This document shows positions 1 to 8,368 of a stretch of 15,467 nucleotides of DNA, piece by piece (position 1 is the first letter of the stretch; each line of letters opens with the position of its first letter). Source of the DNA: Chloromonas sp. AAM2. Its lineage: Eukaryota; Chlorophyta; Chlorophyceae; Chlamydomonadales; Chlamydomonadaceae. The translations under genes and the position numbers were made by a program. Where the stretch lies: positions 1 to 15,467 of the forward strand of contig QAXH01003196.1 in NCBI GenBank assembly GCA_004335635.1, written 5' to 3'. The notes under the pieces are model-generated. The model saw only the letters and a program-made list of their open reading frames with translations. It ran no database searches and was not told where the DNA came from.

Positions 1-1
1 C

Positions 2-265
2 CTCGGTGTGTATGAGCTGGGCAAGGCCCACGTGAAGGCAGCGCAGGACCGGGGCGACAAGCTTGGGGACTCCATGTCCGTGCAACACAGCACCGCACAT
101 GACCGGAGAGGGGGCTGGCAAGTCACACCTTGCCGAGGGGCTCAAAGAGCTGGCCAAAGGCCGGCGCTGGTTTTGGTGACTACATCCTGGGTAAGCACGA
201 TAAATCCAAGAAGGGGGGCAAGAATAAATGCCAAGAAGTCTCACGCTGATGCAGTGGCGAGCACC
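2..265 (+). pseudogene. possible frameshifted coding remnant at left edge
   Basis: Coding-like sequence seems to run through three frames in turn. From base 2 it reads LGVYELGKAHVKAAQDRGDK and continues to about base 107. The next frame, from about base 99, reads GEGAGKSHLAEGLKELAKG before a TGA at 177-179. The third frame, from about base 166, reads AGFGDYILGKHDKSKKGGKN and ends at a TGA near 263-265. Both apparent shifts are +1 and lie near short homopolymers (GGGGG near 110, AAAGG near 159). The Lys-rich end looks like a protein C-terminus. It could be a decaying gene end, sequencing indels in an intact last exon, or chance. Alternatively it is an exon ending at a good donor (GTAAGC) at 191. 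I do not recognise the product. Confidence 0.3.
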
Positions 266-1284
266 ACACACTCTGTGGATTGTGACACACTTGCAAGAAA
301 GGTCCGTAGGACAGTGGACTAAGGTGGACGAGCCCAATAACGTATGTAGAAATGTGTGGAAGATTAAAGGATGACAGGTCACATGGGTATTTCAAAACAA
401 ACTGTGCAATAGATCACCAGGTACTGCGGTTGTTACAGAAAGGCTCAAGTGCACCAAGAAGGGATGCCAGCAAGCCATGCAAGAGACATGAGATTTGGAG
501 CAATTTCGATCAAGGAGCAGGCGAAATCCAGTCTATGATGCGGCCTGCCGGACGTGAAGCAAAAGAGGCAGTCACGATGAATCACACGTGGGCAAAAGCC
601 TTGAACGTTTCGTGCTTATGAATTGCAACAATCCTCATATGCGTTGGGAAACCACTGCTACCACTGTAGAAACTACTGCTAGGCCATGTCAGATGGCAGA
701 CCGATACCAACCATGGGCAAGGGATGAAAGCTTGAGCACAATACAGACAAGCTATGGGATCTTCAGCTTTGCAAGGCAAAACACTGTTCACAAAACCAGG
801 TAGGTCTGTTGACGGAACCTTTCCAGAATGGCACACCGTAACTTCATAAAGAGCGCGCTGCGATGAGGGCCCTGCTGCACAGGTCAAATGACCAGTGCCC
901 GTGGACCTTCATCACAGTTCCTCAAAAGAGAGCACAAAGGGACCTTGCTTCATGTGACAGTCTTTCAACACAAGCACGCCATCAGACTTCATCACACTGC
1001 CTTCAAGGGAAAGCCACTAACCACGACAAGGGGCACCAGCACCAGCATCTGCTTCGCGCCATGTCGCTGCTGTCAGGAGCTGCTCAGTTCTCTGGCATGC
1101 CAGCTTTGATTGGTTGCACTGGCGGCATCACTGCACGATTGCTAGGACAGCACAATGTTGGTCAAATCGCTTCTCATCATGGTCCTCTCACAAGTGCGCT
1201 GTCACACTCTTTGCAGCATACCACAGCATACTGCCTTCAGCAGAGCCTTTCCAGAAAGAGGAGTTGCTTGTTCTCGTGCCCTCC
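266..1284. other. region without supportable genes
   Basis: About 1 kb lies between the left-edge remnant and the hydrolase stop codon. The open frames here are short, have no recognisable motif, and show no exon-like runs flanked by good splice sites. The hydrolase 3' UTR must begin here on the minus strand. The only minus-strand TGTAA I see is at 437-433, about 850 bases past the stop, so the polyadenylation site is unclear. Confidence 0.5.
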
Positions 1285-4200
1285 TCACAAGCGTGATGTC
1301 ACGCTGCCCTCCCTGCCGTCCCTGCCCACTCCCACACTTCCAGTCGTGGCCCTGCGCTGAATGATAGTGGGCTGTGGTGTCGGGTCCTGTGGCTTGGTGA
1401 ATGCGGTGAGAAAAGCGCGCATGACGGCCAGCTGCGGAACATCCAGAATCGGGATGCTGTGGCCTGTACAAGGCAGGAACAACAACAAACGGGTAAAGTA
1501 CAACAACAACAAGTGGATATATGCATACATCGCTATGTACTTGACAGCTAGCCCACTAGGGAGCTAGCAACACATCTAACAACTGTCACAACCACCCGCA
1601 CTCTCGAGGTGCATATCTGCAGGGTGCATCAGCACAGCCTGCCGGTGCCGCCTACTTTACACACGCTTGATCAGAAGCCAGGTGTGACTGGGTACAGCCG
1701 CTGTGCACTCTCACTCTCAGCACAGCCTGCTTGTCCCCTGGACGGAGGTGACTGTAGTTCAGTGCCTATTGCCTATAGTCATATTGTCTCTGCGCACCTC
1801 TTGTGTGCTGCAGCACCACTGCGTTTTCAAACGCGTCCGTCAGCTCCTTGCACTGCGGCCTGAGCGCGTCCCTGTCCCCGTAGATGTGGAGGGAGGGCAC
1901 GGCTACCTTCTTGAGGAATGCGGGGGCATGGGGGGGGTAGCGACCCTGTGAGGAGGCAGGCGAGCGTCCGTTGGGACCTCTCATGTGCTTGCCAGGTGCA
2001 GGGGTTGGCTAGTCCGCTAAGTAGGGGCGACAGCAATGATAGCCATTGCACACTTTGCAGTAGCTACGTATACATGCCGTACACGCTGAGGCCGGCATGG
2101 AACGTTTGCGAACGTACACAGTGCTTGAACCAAAGAGGCCAGAGCAGGCGTTCCCGTTATGGTTGGGTTCAGTGAGGTCAAGCTAATGAAAGGGCTTGGG
2201 ATGCTCTCAAGCTGAAGCTGGACCGACAAGCACCTAGGAAACGGACTCACAAGACGCACAGCAGGCAGCCTAGCTGATAAAAAGGGGCAAAGGAGTAGTA
2301 GGCTTTGAATTGTTGAGCCAATGCACAAGGAGTGAAGGTGCTGGATGCAGTGATAGCTGACTACTACCAATTCGTGGCCAACCAACTGCTGGTCATAACG
2401 CACCTGGAATCCGGCGAAGAGAATGCAGAACTTGAGCGGTGGCACGTCGGTGAACGCCATGCCCGCATGCTGCAGCGCCACCACTGCTGTTGCGCATGCC
2501 GTGCCCTGACTGAACCCCATCTGCATGGGTGCATGGGTGCATGGATGTGTGGGTGCATGGGCACGTTGATACATGGGCGCATGGGTGCATGCGTGAGTGG
2601 GTGCATGGGCATATGCACGCATGCGTGAGCGGGTGCATGCATGAGTGGATGCATGGGTGCTGCCACTAATCCAACTAATGAGCGCAAGGCTTGGTGTTGG
2701 ATGGGTGCATGCACTGAGAATGCCGTAAACAATCTATTCACAATCATTATACATCTATTCACAATCTGACCCTTCTGCCCAAGCAGTTAACAATCTACCC
2801 CCTCTTCCCAACCGCTCCTCCCCTTCCTCGACTCACGATCCCGTCAAAGGGTCCCTGCTCCTTCATAGTCTTAGTGATGAGGGCCAATGAGCGCTCGAGC
2901 TTTGCCTCATCGTACTCAACCTTGTCTCCCATCGTCTCAGCTGCACAAAGTCGTGTTTCACAGGAGCCAACTTTCAGTCAGTGTAATACTTGAGGTTCAG
3001 CACTGTTTGGCACTGTTTGGCACATGTGTGTCACTTGTCACGTGTCACTTGTCAGTTACAGATGCATAATTAGGAGCGGTGTAATATTTAGGAGCCAATC
3101 AGTTGAGCATGAAAGTGAAAACCAAATCGCAAGGATTAGGATGTAAAGGAAGGTGCAGTTAGAGGGGCCGGCATAACTCCTACTCCAATTGAGATTTGAC
3201 GTTGCCAACCAGAAGACCACTCCACCAGAAGAGTTTTCCTAACCCTAACCCTAACCCTAACCCTTTGCCTGCTGCAACTGCTTGCACAATCGCCTGCTGC
3301 ACTGCAGTGCGCAGAATTGTCAGAGGGCAGTAATTTATGAAAAGCACCAGAAAACTGCACCGATCACAACTTGACACTGCGGCCACCAGGTGTGCACAGT
3401 TGCCTTCTGTACAGAGCCCTACTGTATACATAATATATTGCCTTCTGTTGCTCAGGGTTGGTTAGGACGGTAGCCAGCCTCGTCTCTTGCATGGCTTGCT
3501 AGCGTTTGCGCTTGGTGCATGTGGGCCTCTCGATGTGGGCAATATATATAAATAAATATATACATACGTTAGCAAGGTATGCAAGAGACGAGGCTGGCTC
3601 CCGTCCTAACCAACCCTGAGCAACAGAAGGCAACTTTAAGGCGCAAAGAGCACGGGAGTCAAAGCACTGGGACAATGAAAGGTACTAGTGTGACCACCTA
3701 TTCACATGAGACTACGCTGATTGGTATGAGCCATGCAAGTCACGTGCCTCTGAACCACTCGTAGTATGGTCCTTGAAAGAAGGGTGCCACGTCTCTGGGG
3801 ATAGTTCCAGAGGCAGGGTTGGGGGCATCAAGAAACACCTGAATGCAGCCAGACACACGATGGTTTCACTCTCTATATTCAATCTACAGCAGTGAGTACT
3901 TGGCGATTTCAGCCTGTTTTACCGCACATGTTGGGCATATCTCAGTCTCACACTTAATCTTACCAAGTCCACCAGATCATCCAGCCTTTCGTACATCTTG
4001 CCTCGCTCAAACTGCATGGGCACAGTACAGAGAAGTACAACAAGTTTGGTCGGAGCTCAAGCAACACTGTGTGTATGGTGTGTACTATCTACTGTAAGCA
4101 ATAAGCACGATTCAACTGCAGCCAGCTTGTCAATGTTGATATGCTAATGTGTGAATGGATTGGGAGCCATTCGGGGTTGAGCTGAGACTTATGTGTTGTG

Positions 4201-4418
4201 GCGCTGTATGATAGAAATGATGTCTGAACTTGATGCAGGCACATGTATGCTTTGAAGCTGAAGGTGCATACACGCTCGAGTGGTTGCCGTGTGCATCCGT
4301 CACTGGCAACGCATCTCACTTGCTGCTTGAAGATTGCTCCACTTGTACGGAAGGAGTGAAGCGCTAGCACCCTCAGTTTGGCGCAGCCAGGCGCAGTTCC
4401 CCGAACGGACTGGCTCAT
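1285..4418 (-). CDS. FSH1/OVCA2-family serine hydrolase (alpha/beta-hydrolase), seven exons
   Basis: Exons, read on the minus strand: 4418-4320, 4011-3964, 3838-3748, 2940-2837, 2520-2404, 1945-1798, 1463-1285 (stop TGA 1287-1285). They join in frame to about 261 aa. The N-terminal strand and oxyanion loop read KLRVLALHSFRTSG (14-27). VFLDAPNPASG (50-60) is the conserved second core strand. GPFDGI-MGFSQG (109-120) carries the nucleophile elbow, Ser118. PSLHIYGDRD (170-179) carries the acid, Asp179 or Asp177. RGHSIP (202-207) carries His204. This order and length fit the FSH1/OVCA2 family, whose members are small cytosolic esterases with varied substrates; the substrate here is unknown. The ATG has G at -3, and the next in-frame upstream start is only a TTG. 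Intron 3 needs a GC donor (AGAG|GCACGT) to keep phase. Residues 225-261 form a low-complexity tail beyond the usual family end and could be spliced differently. The gene is head-to-head with SKI8. Confidence 0.9.
2521..2660 (-). repeat. degenerate CCCATGCA tandem repeat abutting a splice acceptor
   Basis: The last 140 bases of hydrolase intron 4 are a degenerate array of GCATGGGT/GCATGGGC-type units on the plus strand. In the sense orientation of the gene this reads CCCATGCACCCATGCAG, and the final unit supplies the 3' splice site itself. Exon 5 begins immediately at 2520 with ATGGGGTTC. Long open frames across this block on both strands are products of the repeat. Confidence 0.85.
3001..3053. 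repeat. short tandem duplications in hydrolase intron 3
   Basis: CACTGTTTGG occurs twice in tandem at 3001-3020. A TGTCACTTGTCAC-type motif is then repeated between about 3029 and 3053. This is simple local duplication inside the 807-bp intron. Confidence 0.7.
3238..3264 (+). repeat. interstitial telomere-type repeat (CCCTAA)n
   Basis: The tract is 27 bases of perfect CCCTAA periodicity, 4.5 units, equivalent to TTAGGG on the minus strand. It lies inside intron 3 of the hydrolase gene with genes on both sides, so it is interstitial and not a chromosome end. TTAGGG-type telomeres are known in several chlorophycean algae, whereas TTTAGGG and TTTTAGGG occur in others. Confidence 0.9.
3438..3633. 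repeat. 67-bp near-perfect inverted repeat (intronic hairpin)
   Basis: The left arm is 3438-3504 and the right arm 3567-3633. They are reverse complements over 67 bp with 4 mismatches, and the outer 33 bp are perfect. The 62-bp spacer includes an AT-rich stretch (about 3541-3566). The element lies in intron 3 of the hydrolase. I see no open reading frame inside it and no clear target-site duplication outside the arms. A foldback MITE or a small-RNA hairpin precursor are the likeliest identities. Confidence 0.9.
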
Positions 4419-4847
4419 GGCTGGGTTGTGCGGTGCGTTGGCCAAGCTGGGGTCTGGAAACTAAGAACTAGGGCTGGCGATGTGCAAGGATGGGCGAATG
4501 TGCAAGGCAGAGGATTAGTGGGTGCTGGAACGAGTTCCGGCGAAGGCTTTGCTTCCTGTATTTGTTCTGACTGGGTGTACGTAAAGCCGGAACACGTAAC
4601 TGGCATACGTAAACCCTGGTAGAGTATGAGGTTGCGAGAACCAAGTGTTTGCATGCAGTCAGAGGAGCGTTGCGGGCGAGGAAAAGTGGCAATCACCGCC
4701 CGGCCGCCCACCATTTGTGAAAATCCGTTTCTCTTGAGCCTGTCCATGCATTGATGGCCTGTGGGAGTGCTGACCTGGATGAGCCTCAACACACGTACAC
4801 TGAGGGGAATGTAAGAGATCTGTTTGTACATGAGCAGCTAATCCATC
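4419..4847. promoter_or_regulatory. divergent promoter region between the hydrolase and SKI8
   Basis: Only 429 bp separate the two start codons, so both promoters and both 5' UTRs must fit here or overlap. No TATA box is convincing. Three ACGTAA hexamers cluster at 4579-4584, 4594-4599 and 4607-4612. Both starts have a purine at -3 (A for SKI8, G for the hydrolase). Calling this a shared promoter is inferred from layout. Confidence 0.6.
4579..4612. promoter_or_regulatory. cluster of three ACGTAA motifs
   Basis: ACGTAA occurs at 4579, 4594 and 4607, spaced 15 and 13 bp. ACGT cores are the usual binding core of plant-type bZIP factors. The cluster lies about 160 bp upstream of the hydrolase start and about 235 bp upstream of the SKI8 start. 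Binding function is inferred from motif repetition only. Confidence 0.35.
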
Positions 4848-7791
4848 ATGCCTAGGTTAACCACATTGCACCGGATAGAAGCACACCAGGATGCAGTTTG
4901 GAGCACATCTTGGGTAGGCAGCTCCAACAAGCTGGTCACAGGGTCGGTCGACGAGACCGTCAAAGTGTGGGAGGAGGGCGCAGATCAGCTGCAGTTTGTG
5001 CACAACTACCAAGGGCACACCCTCGGCGTTGTGTCCGTGGTGGTCAATATCACCGGCGAGGTTGCAGCGGCAAGCGCTCTTGACAGCACGATCCGCGTGT
5101 GGAACCTTGTGACCCATCGGGACCTTGCAATCATCGAGACCGCCAGCACAGAGACATGGTCTATCACTTTCAATCCCTTGCCAGATCAGTCACAGCTGGC
5201 CACTGCAGCCGGCACACGTGCGAGTATAGTGCTGTGGAACGTTGGAGAAGAAACCAGCATGCAGGCTGAGCTACATCTACCTCAGGTGTGTGCACATGGA
5301 GGTCAAACTGCATGCATGTAACAGCTTGATTCTTTGTGCGGTCCAGAGTAGTGCATGCTGCTGTGTGCCAGCATCAGGAATGTAAGCAGCAGGTGTGTAG
5401 GCACTGCATGGCCATCGTGCGTGCTTCTCCAGCATGCACATGCCTGAACGTGAAGCTGTAACTTACGATCGGTCGCCATCCCGCATGGCGTGTTGCATGT
5501 GCGCATGTGAGCCATGGCACGTGGTTTGAGGGCCAGCATCAGCTGACATCAACTGTCAACCCAACGATTTCCAGGGTATAATCCTCTCTGCATGATGCTC
5601 TCCCAATGCTGGCTATCTCCATGCCAATGCATTCAAACATGAGAACCACCGCCCAGCCACTGTTGTGCACATGATGACCTCATAATGGTGATCTCAATTA
5701 TAGTGCCATGCACGATGTCCATGATGCCAGGGAACGGATGAACGAACACGAGGGAAGGAGCGATTTGTACTTAGTGTGGCATACAGGTGCGAAGCAAAGC
5801 AGGACAGGCAGTGCATGTGTGCCATGGTGGCAGGCAACTTATACTCACAGTGCATGTTCAGGAGCAGTGATAAGGGGCTGCTGTGTTTAACGTCTTGACA
5901 GGCGCAGGGGTAAAATGAGTCAGTGTCAACCGTCTGGGGCGGCTTAGCAAGGGGTGTTGTTACTACTAAAGTCTGATCTACGCATGTGGGCAAGATGTCC
6001 GGCAAAGACAAACTGGCATGTTATAGCCACACGCGTTAGCAAAAGGTCTCTTTGATAAAAAAAGTGGGGCCATGCTGACTGCCTGCTTGCGTTATGTGGT
6101 AACTGCTCGCGAGTCATGTTGTGTATCTGAAAACATGCCCAAATAGAAACCCTGCTATGCCAGCAAATCAGGCACCCGTGCCCACATGCCAACACGCCGA
6201 TGCCAACATATTCATGCGCCCATGCCAATGCCCGCATGCCCCATCGCATTCATAACCCTGTGGTGCCCATGCAGTCCGGACGGTCAGCTCCTAGCATGCG
6301 GGGCCATGGACGGCACTGTGGCGGTTTTTGACGTTGCCACTGGCAAGGCGCTCCATGTGATGGAGGGACACTACAAGCCCGTGAGGTCACTTACGTTTCT
6401 GCCAGGTCAGCACTAGTTGGAAGGGAATTCGGCATGACATCATGCAGACGTCTCTCATATCATGTCACCTATGTTGAGCCTCCTACACATTCTCATGCAT
6501 CCATGCAGCAGCAGTGCCAGTGCAGTTTCCATTGTGATTCCATGCCGGATCATGACTCTACCTATGCCATGCACCTCAGCCATCTCAATCGCATGGAGTG
6601 CTCCTTGATCCCATGTGCATGGAGGTCGCGGCCTGTGAGGTTTCACGCATTCATGCGGGCTCCATGCACATTCAATTCAAAGCCATGCAACTTCGTGCTG
6701 GGAATGGAGGAGCTAGAACACTGTACAATGCTCTGTGCACATCAGCACATGCTGTGCAAGACGACACCATGCAACATGCAGCCCATGCGCTTCCATCCAT
6801 GCAGGTTCCAAGACCCTACTCACCGCATGCGATGACATGCACATAAACATGTTTGACGTGGAGAACGCATCGCTCATTGAGTCCTTTTCAGGTGAGCACC
6901 GGAACCACACGTGACACTTGAACTGGGGAAGGGGCAGTGCTTCGACTCCCTGCACCACATTTCTCAGGTCTCACTCTTGCCATCTCTCTGCCCTCGCATG
7001 CACACACTACAGTCTGACTGGAAGCGCGCTCTTATTTTCCACATGCTGTGTTGATAAGCGCCTACGTTGGTAGACACCTGCGTAAATCTTGTCCGTCACT
7101 GGCACAGACATGCCCGTTGTGGTTGAGTATGCACGCAAATACTTGCTGGCACGCAAGCACTCATGATGTATCTCTGGCTCGGCTCTGTCGAGCACAGGTC
7201 ACGGAAGTTGTGCCAGCACTGATGATGCATTCGTAAGTTCTGGTGAACACAGATTCTGAAAGCTTTGCAAGCACGCATGCTAATTCTGTGTCTGTTCTGC
7301 TGCACGCAGGTCACGAGAGCTGGGTGTTGAGTGTGAGTGCACATCCGAGCGGCACGACCTTTGCCAGCGGCGGGTCCGATGCCAAGGTCAAGCTGTGGGA
7401 CGTCGGTGCCAGGGCGTGCATACAGACGGCAACGGACCATGCAGACCAGGTGTGAGGATTGGGCTGGACACGTGCTGGGTGATGCCAGCGTTTCTTTCTA
7501 GCTTCGTTCATTACAGACTTTGTAGGTAAGGTGTTGTTAGAAAGAAACACAGGGTGAAGCACATGAGTGGGAGGACCAAGTGCTCCGCCTTAGGTCCATA
7601 CTCCTCCTCTTCAGCTCAGGTGGCAAAGTCCAGTTGCTGCCTTCTTTAGTCCATTCCCTTGTAAATTCCATAAACCGTTTCTATATGTGTGCCCCATGTG
7701 ACAGGTGTGGGCTGTGGCATACAACGCAGATGGCAGCAGGTTGGCATCTGCCGGCGACGACAAGCGGCTTATCACGTACAGCTACGCATAA
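4848..7791 (+). CDS. SKI8: SKI8/WDR61/VIP3 WD40-repeat protein, six exons
   Basis: Exons are 4848-5285, 5731-5786, 6275-6405, 6805-6891, 7310-7449 and 7705-7791 (stop TAA 7789-7791). They join in phase to 312 aa, close to human WDR61 (about 305) and Arabidopsis VIP3 (about 321). Seven WD repeats are visible, with strand-ending motifs VKVW (38-41), IRVW (82-85), IVLW (127-130), VAVFD (about 180-184), INMFD (about 222-226), VKLWD (264-268) and a closing YSYA. Diagnostic segments are [12 protein letters not shown] (157-168), [10 protein letters not shown] and the DQ-VWAVAYN junction. The family forms a beta-propeller shared by the PAF1 transcription-elongation complex and the cytoplasmic Ski complex that feeds mRNA to the exosome. 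Exon 2 (56 nt, 19 residues including the split serine) is easily missed. All donors are GT and all acceptors AG. Confidence 0.96.
6130..6274 (+). repeat. CATGCC-rich tract ending in the SKI8 exon 3 acceptor
   Basis: This intron end contains many CATGCCC, CATGCCA and GATGCCA variants in the sense strand and finishes GTGCCCATGCAG directly before exon 3. It resembles the array at the end of hydrolase intron 4, also in the sense orientation there although that gene is on the opposite strand. Confidence 0.6.
6406..6804 (+). repeat. CCATGC-rich SKI8 intron 3
   Basis: The intron between exons 3 and 4 is dense in CCATGC/CCATGT motifs, especially 6657-6804, and ends CATCCATGCAG before exon 4. The density inflates open frames on both strands. 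No independent gene is supported here. Confidence 0.6.
7490..7548. repeat. 11-bp perfect inverted repeat in SKI8 intron 5
   Basis: GTTTCTTTCTA at 7490-7500 is matched by TAGAAAGAAAC at 7538-7548, with a 37-bp loop. It is a small potential stem in the last SKI8 intron, and no function is evident. Confidence 0.6.
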
Positions 7792-7991
7792 GGCAGAAAC
7801 GGATAGTTTTACAGGTGTTTGTCGTCAAGAAGCGAACGGTTTTGTCACGGAGTTGATGTGCGCATGGTGTCGTTACTTTCACCAACAATGTCTCGTAATG
7901 CAGAAACGGTTGTATTGGAGTTGATGGCTAGCCCTGCATATTCATCATGATTATGGGCAGTGCATCTCGGCCTCAGGTTTGCGCAGGATAC

Positions 7992-7996
7992 TGTAA
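7992..7996 (+). terminator. candidate polyadenylation signal TGTAA for SKI8
   Basis: TGTAA, the polyadenylation signal typical of green algae, lies about 200 bases past the SKI8 stop. It is the first good match on the plus strand there; two further copies follow at 8187 and 8207. Confidence 0.45.
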
Positions 7997-8007
7997 AAAG
8001 ATCCTGT

Positions 8008-8012
8008 TTACA
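8008..8012 (-). terminator. candidate polyadenylation signal TGTAA for the EF-hand gene
   Basis: This is the only minus-strand TGTAA between this gene's stop (8369) and SKI8. It lies about 357 bases downstream of the stop. Its use would place the end of this transcript across the SKI8 signal at 7992. Confidence 0.35.
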
Positions 8013-8368
8013 TCGGGGAAGCGGTAATTGGTCACGGGCCGGGATGTCCAGCGCCCTGGACTCAGAGAGTAAAGTGGCTCAGTCGACCTGACTGATATTA
8101 TGGCTTGAAAAATCACACAAACAGGCAGCTCAAGGTGCCAGGAAGGAACAAGGAAAGTCAGGGAAAACAGGCAAAAGCGCTAAGCGTGTAAAGCCTGAAG
8201 AGGGAATGTAAAGCTCACAGCTGACCCTGCGCCTGCAGGATTCCGATGTAGTGTCGTGGCGACTTCAAATGGACTCGCGAGCCTTGCTAGTTCTCAGTAC
8301 GTGGTCGCAGGACGTTGACAAAAACAAATAAGGCAAGCATTCCTTGCAAGTTGCAGGTTAACATTGCA

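Larger units (their letters stand above)
7792..8368. other. convergent 3' intergenic region
   Basis: This 577-bp gap lies between the SKI8 stop and the EF-hand gene stop, so the two genes are tail to tail. It should hold both 3' UTRs. TGTAA motifs lie on the plus strand at 7992-7996, 8187-8191 and 8207-8211, and on the minus strand at 8012-8008. No coding segment or structured RNA is evident. Confidence 0.65.

Noticed and set aside
863..1364. Overlapping plus-strand open frames of up to 165 residues
   Set aside because: Three frames are open together, none shows a recognisable domain, and part overlaps the minus-strand hydrolase terminal exon.
2017..2622. 201-residue open frame on the minus strand, His/Pro/Thr/Ala-rich at its N-terminus
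   Set aside because: It is read-through of hydrolase exon 5 (2520-2404) into its flanking introns; the His/Ala-rich part is the CCCATGCA repeat translated.
3238..3264. Chromosome end
   Set aside because: The tract is only 27 bp and unique coding exons of the same gene lie on both sides.
4419..4445. Upstream TTG start for the hydrolase
   Set aside because: Nuclear genes rarely start at TTG, and the ATG at 4418 has a purine at -3 and precedes the conserved core strand at the usual distance.
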